A DNA stretch of 6,146 nucleotides, taken from assembly GCA_015711895.1 (NCBI GenBank), contig JACVJH010000347.1, positions 1 through 6,146 of the forward strand, read 5' to 3'. Numbering within the stretch: the stretch's first letter is position 1; every line of letters starts with the position of its first letter. Shown here piece by piece: positions 1-6,008 of this stretch. A program made the translations under genes and the position numbers. Under the pieces are notes generated by a model. It ran no database searches, had not been told where the DNA came from, and was given only the letters and a program-made list of their open reading frames with translations. Origin of the DNA: Candidatus Solincola tengchongensis. GTDB taxonomy: Bacteria > Actinomycetota > Geothermincolia > Geothermincolales > RBG-13-55-18.

Positions 1-543
1 ATTGGCCTTATTAATTTCCCAGTCCGTGGCACTAGTTTCAAGCTCGTTTTTCGAGCCGCAATCCATCTACCTGGTGTTTTATGTCCGGAGCGGGTCAAAA
101 TCGGGGGTTAACTGTTCAAGATGAGCTTAAAGATTATTGACGCCTACCTAAGGTTAAGACATCGATCGGTCGGATTGCGCCTGGTGGCTGGTGACGTTAC
201 CTTGTTCCAGATTATCCGAAGGGTATACGTTAGCGAGGTCCGCGTCAATGTGAGGGGAAAGGCCTGTGTAGAGTTTTAAGGCTTACCACTTCAGGGAATA
301 TGTGAAGTGGCGTCTTGCTCGTGAGAACAGGAAATTTAATTACGGATAAGGATGTCAGGAACACAGGCGGGCGAATCTAAAGGAAGGGAAGGCAGTTAGC
401 GCTACAGGAGAGGTGCCGGGGAGGAGGAACCGTGGATAACATAGATCATTGAGTGCAGGTAATTCCGAAGGTTTGGGAACAGGGACAAGGGCAATGCTCA
501 ATGCGGCAGGGGACGTGAAAACAGGGGAAAGGGGGCTGCGGGG
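1..543. other. Gene-poor left flank, no convincing gene
   Basis: This stretch is visibly richer in A and T than the genes to its right and shows no coding region I can support. The longest plus-strand candidate I read by eye runs from ATG 121 to TAA 279 (52 codons). It lacks a well-spaced Shine-Dalgarno sequence and uses AT-ending codons unlike the neighbouring genes, so I do not call it. Two small inverted repeats are present: GCTCG-TTTTT-CGAGC at 42-56 and an 8-bp perfect one at 286-310. The long minus-strand open frame entering from the gene at 544 is a GC-driven shadow. The promoter of the 544 gene probably lies in the right half, but I could not find a convincing -35/-10 pair. Confidence 0.5.
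286..310. repeat. Perfect 8-bp inverted repeat, 9-base loop
   Basis: CCACTTCA at 286-293 and TGAAGTGG at 303-310 are exact reverse complements separated by nine bases. There is no T-tract after it on either strand, so it does not look like an intrinsic terminator. It could be an operator or chance. It lies about 235 bases upstream of the iron-sulfur protein gene. Confidence 0.4.
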
Positions 544-1752
544 ATGAGCGGAGAGAGAATGAGCGAAGGCGTCTACGTGAGGCTGCGGGAGTACCTGGAC
601 CGCCTGCCGGGGGGATTCCCGCCGGAGAGCGGGGGGCTGGACGTCGAGTACCTCAAACGCATCTTCACACCTGAGGAGGCGGAGGTGGAGCTGGCGGTGA
701 GGCCGGTGCCCGAGCCGGCCTCGGCAATCGCCCGCCGCTGCGGGAAGCCGCCGGAAGAGACGGAGCGGATACTCGAGGGCATGGTGCGCAAGGGGCTGGT
801 GCTCCCCGTCCCTCCGGACAAGCCCGCCGGGAAGAGGCTCTACATGGCCCTGCAGTACATGACCGGCTTCGGGGAGCAGGTGCTGGCCTTCGGCCTGGAC
901 GAGGACTCGGCGAGGCTGTGCCTGGACTATCACCTCAAGTCCGGCTTCAAGGCCGGTTTCGCCGGCCAGAGGCAGATGCGCGTGGTCCCCGTGGGAGAGG
1001 CGGTGGAGAGCCTCCCCGCCGTGGCCCCCTACGACCGCATCCGGGACATGGTGGCCGCCCAGGAGGTCATCGCCGTCACCCCCTGCCCCTGCCGGGTTTC
1101 CAACCGAAAGGCGGGAGTGGGCTGCGGGCACCCCGTGGAGAACGAGCTCAGTTTCGGGTTCGTGGCCCAGTGGCGCATCGCCAACGGCTTCGGGAAGCGG
1201 ATAAGCACCGAGGAAGCCCTGCGCATCATGGACGAGGCGGAGAGGGCTGGGCTTCTTCTGGCCCCCACCAACACCAAGGAGCCCGTCGGGATGTGCATGT
1301 GCGCCGCCTGCTGCTGCCACTGGCTGCAGGGGCTGCGTCTGCACGATAGGCCCGCGGACCACGTGCAGTCCTCTTACCGGGCGAGGATCGACCAGGACTC
1401 CTGCACCGCCTGTGGCTCATGCATCGAGCGCTGCCACATGGAGGCCATCGCGGAGGTGGACGGGGCTATGGCCGTGGACGAGGGGCGGTGCATAGGTTGC
1501 GGCCTGTGCGTATCCGCCTGCCCCGAGGGGGCGGTCGTGCTGGTGGAGCGGGAGGGCGCGCGCGAGCCCTCCGACACCTACCTGGGCATGTTCGCCCGGG
1601 TGGCCGGGGAGCGGGGCCTCCCCCTGGGGAAGATGGAGAAGGTCATGGACCGCACCCCGCTGCCCCTCTTCATGGGTACGTGGAGAGTCCTGCACCGCCT
1701 CCACCTGGCAGGCCCGGTCATCAACCTCATGGAGAAGCGGGGCCTGATCTGA
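544..1752 (+). CDS. 4Fe-4S ferredoxin-type protein with winged-helix-like N-terminus
   Basis: Predicted cytoplasmic iron-sulfur protein of 402 residues. Residues about 36-90 (FTPEEAEVEL, then EPASAIARRCGKPPEETERI and MVRKGLVL) look like the winged-helix segment seen in a family of multi-cluster ferredoxin-like proteins. A cysteine-rich middle follows: CPCR (C181, C183), GCGHP (C194) and MCMCAACCCHW (C251, C253, C256-C258). The C-terminus has two ferredoxin motifs, C287-x2-C290-x2-C293-x3-C297 and C316-x2-C319-x2-C322-x3-C326-P, enough for two [4Fe-4S] clusters. In the first motif the residue after the last cysteine is His instead of the usual Pro. No signal peptide or membrane segment is visible. 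ATG 544 has AGGGGG eight bases upstream; ATG 559 is an alternative with GGAG five bases upstream. An electron-transfer or redox-sensing role fits the motifs, but the partner and reaction are unknown. It stands alone, with no enzyme subunit next to it. Confidence 0.9.
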   Translation: MSGERMSEGVYVRLREYLDRLPGGFPPESGGLDVEYLKRIFTPEEAEVELAVRPVPEPASAIARRCGKPPEETERILEGMVRKGLVLPVPPDKPAGKRLYMALQYMTGFGEQVLAFGLDEDSARLCLDYHLKSGFKAGFAGQRQMRVVPVGEAVESLPAVAPYDRIRDMVAAQEVIAVTPCPCRVSNRKAGVGCGHPVENELSFGFVAQWRIANGFGKRISTEEALRIMDEAERAGLLLAPTNTKEPVGMCMCAACCCHWLQGLRLHDRPADHVQSSYRARIDQDSCTACGSCIERCHMEAIAEVDGAMAVDEGRCIGCGLCVSACPEGAVVLVEREGAREPSDTYLGMFARVAGERGLPLGKMEKVMDRTPLPLFMGTWRVLHRLHLAGPVINLMEKRGLI

Positions 1753-1790
1753 AAAGTGGATGGGAATCCGCAATTCCCGAAGATCAGTTT
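1745..1790 (+). terminator. Possible weak terminator hairpin after the iron-sulfur gene
   Basis: Two nested inverted repeats straddle the stop codon: TGATCT (1745-1750) with AGATCA (1781-1786), and inside it GGGAAT (1762-1767) with ATTCCC (1773-1778) around a five-base loop. A short GTTT follows. The T-tract is poor and the outer stem overlaps the coding end, so termination here is only a possibility. Confidence 0.3.
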
Positions 1791-2175
1791 CGCGGTCGAT
1801 GCCCTCAATCCCAACTTTTTCCTGTGCCGTATTGGAGGGACGTGATTTGATGCGCAAGGAGAGAGTTTCTCGAAGGCGCCGCTTCGATGCCTCGTCGTTT
1901 CGGCAAGCGCTCCAAGGTAAAGATCAAGAGATTACCTTATATTGCCATTTGGTTTCGGAAGGTGATTCAAAGGGAAAAAGCCCAAGGTCCTCCGGCCTTC
2001 GGTAGCAGATGAAACGAGCCATTAACGGTGGTATATTCATATCGGAAGCTTAGTTCCCTTTGGGCTTCTCCCTGAGCGCAAGGGCATCAAGTTAGGGGAT
2101 TAGTTCTCAGGGGTTAATTCCTTACCTCCCCAAACGCTCAGGAATAGGGCGCGAGAGCGTTGGGAGGTGAAGGAA
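1753..2175. other. Intergenic region, AT-richer, no supported gene until 2176
   Basis: This 423-base gap has lower GC than its flanks. An open frame runs to the stop at 2003-2005, with ATG codons at 1760 and 1850. The 1850 start has GGAGG about eleven bases upstream and would give a 51-residue basic peptide. Its composition is unlike the neighbouring genes and I recognise no family, so it is not called. A TATATT at 2032-2037 could be a -10 element for the downstream gene, but no good -35 lies at the right distance. The right end holds the hairpin described separately. Confidence 0.45.
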
Positions 2176-2177
2176 TT
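2116..2177 (+). promoter_or_regulatory. Long hairpin covering the ribosome binding site and start of the surface-protein gene
   Basis: The left arm (2116-2139) and right arm (2155-2177) are near-perfect reverse complements around a 15-base loop. By hand I count about 22 base pairs: CGCTC/GAGCG and AA/TT next to the loop, CCTCCC (2125-2130) with GGGAGG (2162-2167), one A-T pair, then AATTCCTT (2116-2123) with AAGGAATT (2170-2177). Two bases on the left (2131-2132) and one on the right (2169) bulge out. The right arm contains the whole Shine-Dalgarno sequence GGAGGTGA and the first two bases of the TTG start at 2176. If transcribed, the fold would block ribosome access, which suggests translational control or an RNA switch. 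A protein-binding DNA site or a remnant of a repeat are alternatives. Confidence 0.6.
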
Positions 2178-3690
2178 GCATTCCGGAGGGAAAAGCTCAC
2201 CGCAAAGATCCTCGAAAGTTAAGGAAGGCTTTCTCGTTACCTCCTTGCTGGCTGCGGCGCTTCTCTTGCTGGCCTTTCATTTCGCACGAGCGGAAATGCG
2301 GGGCACGGAAGGCGGCGCGCCCACGGCTGCCTTGACGCCGGAAACCGGCTGGGCACCGGATAACGGCTCCGGGGCCCCCGCGGTGAACTCCGTCCTCCCC
2401 CGTTTCTCGGGGGAGGCCACCGCCGTGCACGTGACCGACCTCCACGGCGCGGGCTTCCAGGCCGGGGCCCAGGTGAAGCTCTCCCGGGCCGGACAGCCGG
2501 ACATCGAGGCCAGCAACGAGAACGTGATCTCCGCCAACCAGATCATCTGCGACCTCGACCTTTCCGAAGCCTCCTGGGGAGCCTGGGACGTGGTGGTCAC
2601 AAACGCGGACGGAAAGAGCGCCGTTCTTAGGGCCGCCTTCCTCGTGGGGACTTGCTCCGGGCAGGGCTGGGGGTCCAACACTTATAACCAGTGCGACGTC
2701 CCCGCGGGAAACGACTTCGTGGCCGTCTCCGCAGGGAGCTACCACAACGTAGCCCTCAAATCCGACGGCTCCCTGGTCGCCTGGGGGAGAAACGACGAAG
2801 GGCAGTGCGACGTCCCCGCGGGCAACGACTTCGTGGCCATATCCGCCGGAGATTCTTTCAGTCTGTCCCTTTGCAGGTGCTACCTCGTCAACGCCTCGGT
2901 CCTATCGGGTCAGGGGGCGGTCAACCCGACCTCCCAGAAGGTGACCCACGGGGAGAGCGCCCAGGTTGAGATAACCCCGGATGCGGGCTGGCACATCGCT
3001 GGGATAACCGACAATGGAAACCCGGTGACGGTTGCCGATCCCTCGGGCATGACCTACACCCTTGAGAACGTCACCGAGAACCATCTGGTGGAGGTGACCT
3101 TCGAGCTCAACACCTACACCGTCGCCTGCTCCGTCTCCCCCCAGGGCGCGGGTTCGGTCACCGGGGCCGGTACTTACTCCCACGGCCAGCAGGTCACCCT
3201 CACCGCCGACGCCAGCACCGGCTACCACTTCGTGAGGTGGACGGAGAACGGAGTCCAGGTATCCACTTCCAACCCCTACCAGTTCACGGCCACCGCAAGT
3301 AGGACCCTGGTGGCCGTTTTCGAGCAGGAGGTGTCCCCCCAGACCACCTTCTACTTCGCCGAGGGCTACACGGGAAAGGACACCTTCGAGGAGTACCTCT
3401 GCCTCATGAACCCCAACGAGGAGCAAACCACGGCGCACATCACCTACATGTTCGCGGACGGCTCCACCAAGGAGCAGGACCTCCCGGTGGGCAAGACCTC
3501 CCGGGCCACGGTGAACGTGAAGGCAGCGGTGGGAGAGGACCGGGACGTCTCCGTGAAGGTCACCTCGGACCTTCCCATCGTCTGCGAGCGCCCCATGTAC
3601 TTCAACTACGCGGGGGCCTGGACGGGGGCCACGTGGTCATGGGGTACACGCCGTGAGGCACGGACGGCGACTGCAGGGAGAAGGCGATGA
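2176..3690 (+). CDS. Secreted surface protein: IPT/TIG-like, RCC1, bacterial repeat and YFAEG domains (C-terminus frameshifted)
   Basis: Likely exported, cell-surface or extracellular protein of about 500 residues. I favour TTG 2176 over GTG 2167 because GGAGGTGA (2163-2170) is ideally spaced from 2176, while GTG 2167 lies inside that Shine-Dalgarno. Numbering from GTG 2167: basic N-terminus; hydrophobic segment 22-40; signal-peptidase-like ARA at 40-42; IPT/TIG-like beta domain about 73-160; RCC1-type repeats about 165-230 (QCDVPAGNDFVAVSAG, then LKSDGSLVAWG); two bacterial-repeat units about 239-316 and 317-386 (GxGxV, GYHFVRW, LVAVFE); and a C-terminal domain from about 390 (FYFAEGYTG, LMNPNE, PMYFNY). 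The open frame stops at 3688-3690, but adding one G to the run 3624-3628 restores WTGGHVVMGYTP and a TGA at 3654-3656, the ending expected for this domain. The last roughly 20 residues, rich in Arg, are therefore probably not native. Ligand and role are unknown; adhesion or cell-wall display is an inference from the domain types. Confidence 0.85.
   Translation: MHSGGKSSPQRSSKVKEGFLVTSLLAAALLLLAFHFARAEMRGTEGGAPTAALTPETGWAPDNGSGAPAVNSVLPRFSGEATAVHVTDLHGAGFQAGAQVKLSRAGQPDIEASNENVISANQIICDLDLSEASWGAWDVVVTNADGKSAVLRAAFLVGTCSGQGWGSNTYNQCDVPAGNDFVAVSAGSYHNVALKSDGSLVAWGRNDEGQCDVPAGNDFVAISAGDSFSLSLCRCYLVNASVLSGQGAVNPTSQKVTHGESAQVEITPDAGWHIAGITDNGNPVTVADPSGMTYTLENVTENHLVEVTFELNTYTVACSVSPQGAGSVTGAGTYSHGQQVTLTADASTGYHFVRWTENGVQVSTSNPYQFTATASRTLVAVFEQEVSPQTTFYFAEGYTGKDTFEEYLCLMNPNEEQTTAHITYMFADGSTKEQDLPVGKTSRATVNVKAAVGEDRDVSVKVTSDLPIVCERPMYFNYAGAWTGATWSWGTRREARTATAGRRR
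2689..2850 (+). repeat. Tandem RCC1 repeat, 114-base period, about one and a half copies
   Basis: The segment starting CAGTGCGACGTCCCCGCGGG at 2689 recurs at 2803. The first 36 bases of the two copies differ at a single position, and similarity continues for some ten bases more. The period is 114 bases, or 38 residues. The second copy decays after about 16 codons, where the bacterial-repeat region begins. Conservation at the nucleotide level, not just the protein level, points to a recent duplication or to gene conversion. Confidence 0.8.
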
Positions 3691-3748
3691 GCAAGGAGAT
3701 CCACGGATACGGACCACGCGGATTCGAATAGTAAATTGATGGGAACGA

Positions 3749-3785
3749 TTGGGGCCCCGGAGAGCGGGGCCCCAACGTCTTTCGT
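3749..3785 (+). terminator. Strong GC-rich terminator hairpin between convergent genes
   Basis: TTGGGGCCCC (3749-3758) pairs perfectly with GGGGCCCCAA (3766-3775) around a seven-base loop, followed by CGTCTTTCGT. The T-rich tail is modest but the stem is very stable. It lies about 90 bases after the restored stop of the surface-protein gene and about 60 bases beyond the end of the minus-strand ARPP-1 gene. It may serve both, though the tail on the minus side is poorer in T. Confidence 0.75.
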
Positions 3786-3838
3786 ACTGCGATTCCCGGG
3801 GCAATACGTCTTCGACGGCTTGGCTTACCACGCCGTTT

Positions 3839-4830
3839 CTATAGTACGTATTCCCCGCGGAAGCCTCGCCTGGAGCTGAGGCCGGCCATCCTCCCCGTCC
3901 TCTCCACCTGCGCCATCTCGAAGAAGGCAGCGTGGACGACCGCCTTGCGGTAGACGAGGGCGGAGCCCAACATCCTCTTGCCCAGGAAACGGTAGTCCCA
4001 ACCCAGGCCCACCGACCGGTATTTCCTCTCCTCGCAGCTAACGGCGCGGGAGAGGAACTCCCTGGCCCTCTCCGGGGTGGGCTTGGGCGGCTTCCTCCCC
4101 TGGGTGAGGAAGGCCTCCATGGCGTAACTCTTGAGCAGCTTGGGGTGGAGGACCTTGTAGGCCGTCGCCCTGGAAAGGACGTCCATCCCCGCCGCCCTGC
4201 CGTTGATGAGGACCAGGAGGCCCCGCTGCCCCTTCCGGCAGGGGAAGGCCTCGAGGTACTCCTCGAGCTCCTTGCCCCGGGCCTGGATCACGTCCCGGAT
4301 GGCACCGGTGGGGGAATGGACCCCGGCCCTTTCCGCCACCCGGTCTATCTCGTCCCACACCAGGGCCTGGTCGGATTCGAATTCCGCGTACCGCTCCAGG
4401 CTCTCGGTCACCGTTTGAGCCTTCCGGCTCCTCACCGAGTGGACCAGCACGTTGTCGGAATCCTCGAAGTAGCGGCTCTCGTAGTGCCAGCGGCCGGCCT
4501 CGGTGCAGCTCACGGGGATTACCAGCTGGGACTTGGCGGGGACCAGGATCGATGTGTTGAGCACCCGGTTCTGCTTGGCCCCGACCAGCTCCTCCCCGTC
4601 CAGGAGCAGCACCGGTTTCTCGCCCCGGTTCTCCACCTTGAGCTCGGGGACGCTTCCCCCCTCGTCCACCTCGCCCACCCTGAGGACCCCTTCCTCCAGA
4701 GCCTCCTTGAGGGTCAGGTAGGCCGGGCCCCCCTTGACCGGGGAGAAGAGAGGGATTACCCCCATGTTCTCGAAGACCTGCAGGTCACCCAGCTCGAGGA
4801 GGTCAGGTAATCGGTTACCAGCTTTTCCAT
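3839..4830 (-). CDS. ARPP-1 / DUF6569 family protein, with apparent frameshift near the N-terminus
   Basis: The main frame reads a clear ARPP-1 (DUF6569) domain: LELGDLQVFENMGVIPLF, YLTLKEALEEGVL, then the hallmark LLLDGEELVGAKQNRVLN, IPVSCTEAGRW and later SPTGA. The family is known from association with ADP-ribosyl-glycohydrolase and phosphatase-type domains; its biochemical role is not settled. No signal peptide or membrane segment is visible. The main frame runs open upstream to 4999, but that extension looks non-coding and would cross the hairpin at 4971-4998. A better start is ATG at 4830-4828, with GGGGG eight bases before it; it begins MEKLVTDYL in another frame, which stops at about 4756. 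One extra base near 4796-4803 would join them as MEKLVTDYLTSLELGDLQV, matching the usual family N-terminus and giving about 330 residues. Without that shift the gene would need an in-frame start such as the GTG near 4838. The family call is firm; the start and frameshift are inferred. Confidence 0.85.
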
Positions 4831-4962
4831 CTCGCACACCCCCTTTACAGGGCATTTGTAGCACCTGCCAGTGACAAAATCTGGGGTATGCAGCCGGCCG
4901 GCAGTGCTGGTCGGCGTGGTAATTGATGGAAAAAGTTTGTTCGTCAGGCGTTGGAACCCGGA

Positions 4963-4998
4963 AGAAAACGTGGCCGGGAGACCTCGTTCTCCCGGCCA
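4963..4998 (-). terminator. Intrinsic terminator on the minus strand, after the lipoprotein gene
   Basis: TGGCCGGGAG (4971-4980) and CTCCCGGCCA (4989-4998) form a perfect 10-bp stem with an eight-base loop. Read on the minus strand, the stem is followed by CGTTTTCTTC, a T-rich tail. It sits 170 bases beyond the stop of the lipoprotein gene and upstream of the ARPP-1 start, so it probably ends the lipoprotein transcript and separates the two genes. Confidence 0.75.
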
Positions 4999-5084
4999 AG
5001 ATGCCATGGAGGCGAAATCGTGGTTAGTGGTGATCGCAACCCCTTCGATCTCAGGCCGCTGTCGATGGTCTGAAGCTTGCCGCC

Positions 5085-5153
5085 CCTCTAAATGGCGGTA
5101 CCCCGATTTGAGAGGCCCCGATTGAGCCGAAGAGCCGCGGAGGCGCAGCCTCC
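5085..5153 (-). repeat. Cluster of small hairpins and a direct repeat in the lipoprotein 3' region
   Basis: Three structures sit between the lipoprotein stop and its terminator. GGAGGC-GCA-GCCTCC (5139-5153) is a perfect 6-bp hairpin with no T-tract. CCTCTAAAT (5085-5093) pairs with ATTTGAGAGG (5106-5115) with one bulge. CCCCGATTTGAG (5101-5112) is repeated as CCCCGATTGAG (5117-5127). They may shape the 3' end of the transcript or protect it; no specific function is evident. Confidence 0.4.
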
Positions 5154-5168
5154 CCCCGACGGTCTGAC

Positions 5169-5621
5169 TCAGTCCTGGACCTTCACCTCCACGGTGCAGT
5201 CCTCGGGGAGGATCTCCATGTAATAGGTGCCGGGCGCGAGGTAGATGGTTTTCTGATGTGGCCCGGGCTCGAAGGCATTGGCCCCCGCCTGCATCTTGCC
5301 GTCCGGATGGGAATATATGGTTATGGTCACAGTTGCCTTGTCTCCGCCGATCAGGTTGTAGTAGAGCGTCTGCGAGGAGGTCTTGACCTGGAAGGTGTCG
5401 GTCTTGGTATCGGCGCTTACCGTGGTGGAGAAGACGATATTCTGGCCCTGCGTCTCCTGCTGCTCGGGGCCGGCCTTTTCGCTCGTCTGGGCATCCTCAG
5501 GCGCGCCCTTCTCCCCGGCTTCCTTCTTGGACCCGCAGCCGGCAGCGGCCAACAGAAGTAGGAGGATGACCAGGATACCGGTGATTCCGACGTAAAGTGC
5601 GCCCTTCCCTTTTCTCGTCAT
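5169..5621 (-). CDS. Small predicted lipoprotein
   Basis: 150-residue precursor of a membrane-anchored lipoprotein. Residues 1-8 are basic (MTRKGKG), 9-25 form a hydrophobic core, and LAAAGC at 24-29 is a good lipobox, placing the lipidated cysteine at C29. Residues 30-60 are a Glu/Lys/Gln/Pro-rich flexible linker. Residues about 61-150 look like a compact all-beta domain with alternating hydrophobic residues (TLYYNLIGG, ATVTITIY, KTIYLAPGTYYMEILPED), somewhat like small jelly-roll domains of secreted proteins, but I do not recognise a family. One further cysteine (C142) is present. The start is firm: AAGGAGGTG lies just upstream of ATG 5621. A likely promoter lies at 5652-5680 and a terminator at 4971-4998, so it is probably transcribed alone. 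Function unknown. Confidence 0.88.
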   Translation of the reverse strand: MTRKGKGALYVGITGILVILLLLLAAAGCGSKKEAGEKGAPEDAQTSEKAGPEQQETQGQNIVFSTTVSADTKTDTFQVKTSSQTLYYNLIGGDKATVTITIYSHPDGKMQAGANAFEPGPHQKTIYLAPGTYYMEILPEDCTVEVKVQD

Positions 5622-5624
5622 TTC

Positions 5625-5633
5625 GCACCTCCT
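5625..5633 (-). promoter_or_regulatory. Strong Shine-Dalgarno of the lipoprotein gene
   Basis: On the minus strand AAGGAGGTG ends four bases before the ATG at 5621, an excellent match to the 16S rRNA tail. It fixes the start of the lipoprotein gene. Confidence 0.8.
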
Positions 5634-5651
5634 TCTTTTGGGCCTGCGCTT

Positions 5652-5680
5652 ATTTTAAGCGGGAGGAGCACCGGGCGCAA
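5652..5680 (-). promoter_or_regulatory. Candidate sigma-70-type promoter of the lipoprotein gene
   Basis: On the minus strand TAAAAT (5657-5652) matches five of six bases of the TATAAT consensus. Exactly 17 bases upstream is TTGCGC (5680-5675), matching the TTG half of TTGACA. The -10 box lies about 30 bases before the start codon, leaving a short leader with a strong ribosome binding site. The -10 also falls in a small palindrome, GCTTATTTTAAGC. The weak -35 lowers confidence. Confidence 0.5.
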
Positions 5681-6008
5681 TCAGGAGTCCGCGCGTGAAA
5701 AGCTGGTGGGTAGGAGTATTTTTCCTCTACTCCTCGCGTCTTTGCCGTTTCGTCCATGTGAGGTTTCGATAGAAGTGGCATATTGTGGAATAAATGTCCA
5801 ACAAGCGAACCTCGAGGGTTCACGAATGCTTCCAGGATTGGAAGAGCGTATTCAGCTTAAATTTCATCATCTTCATCCGGCGTATTTCGCCCCAAATTCC
5901 CCTCGGATGGAGTCCAAGAAAAATCACCAACAACATGCCCTGCACATCTAAAGGGACCTTCCGAAGCGGACGATTGCATCTCGATTCAGGAGCGTCGGCT
6001 CGCCCCGT
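5681..6008. other. Intergenic region, AT-richer, no supported gene
   Basis: No coding region is supported here. Two plus-strand open frames (5706-5951 and 5794-6138) have unrelated, low-quality protein content, and the second runs into the coding end of the minus-strand propeller gene, so both are spurious. Small structures seen: a 7-bp inverted repeat AGGAGTA (5712-5718) / TACTCCT (5728-5734), and GGCG-TATTT-CGCC at 5879-5891. Neither resembles a full terminator for the gene ending at 6009. Confidence 0.5.

Noticed and set aside
121..279. 52-codon plus-strand reading frame
   Set aside because: No well-placed ribosome binding site and AT-ending codons unlike the genes of this window.
355..1362. 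335-codon minus-strand open frame opposite the iron-sulfur gene
   Set aside because: Its content is low-quality His/Pro/Gly/Leu-rich sequence typical of a shadow frame in GC-rich DNA, and the plus strand carries clear ferredoxin motifs.
1850..2005. 51-codon plus-strand reading frame starting at ATG 1850
   Set aside because: Spacing to GGAGG is long, composition is unlike neighbouring genes and no family is recognised.
3687..3731. 14-codon mini-frame (ATG 3687) overlapping the stop of the surface-protein frame
   Set aside because: The overlap arises only because that frame is shifted; the peptide is too short and unsupported.
3932..4810. 292-codon plus-strand open frame opposite the ARPP-1 gene
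   Set aside because: Antisense shadow; the minus-strand frame has the conserved family motifs.
4831..4870. CYKCPVKGVC cysteine motif read in frame just upstream of ATG 4830
   Set aside because: There is no start codon shortly upstream in that frame that would include it, and the region lies between a terminator and the likely start; probably chance.
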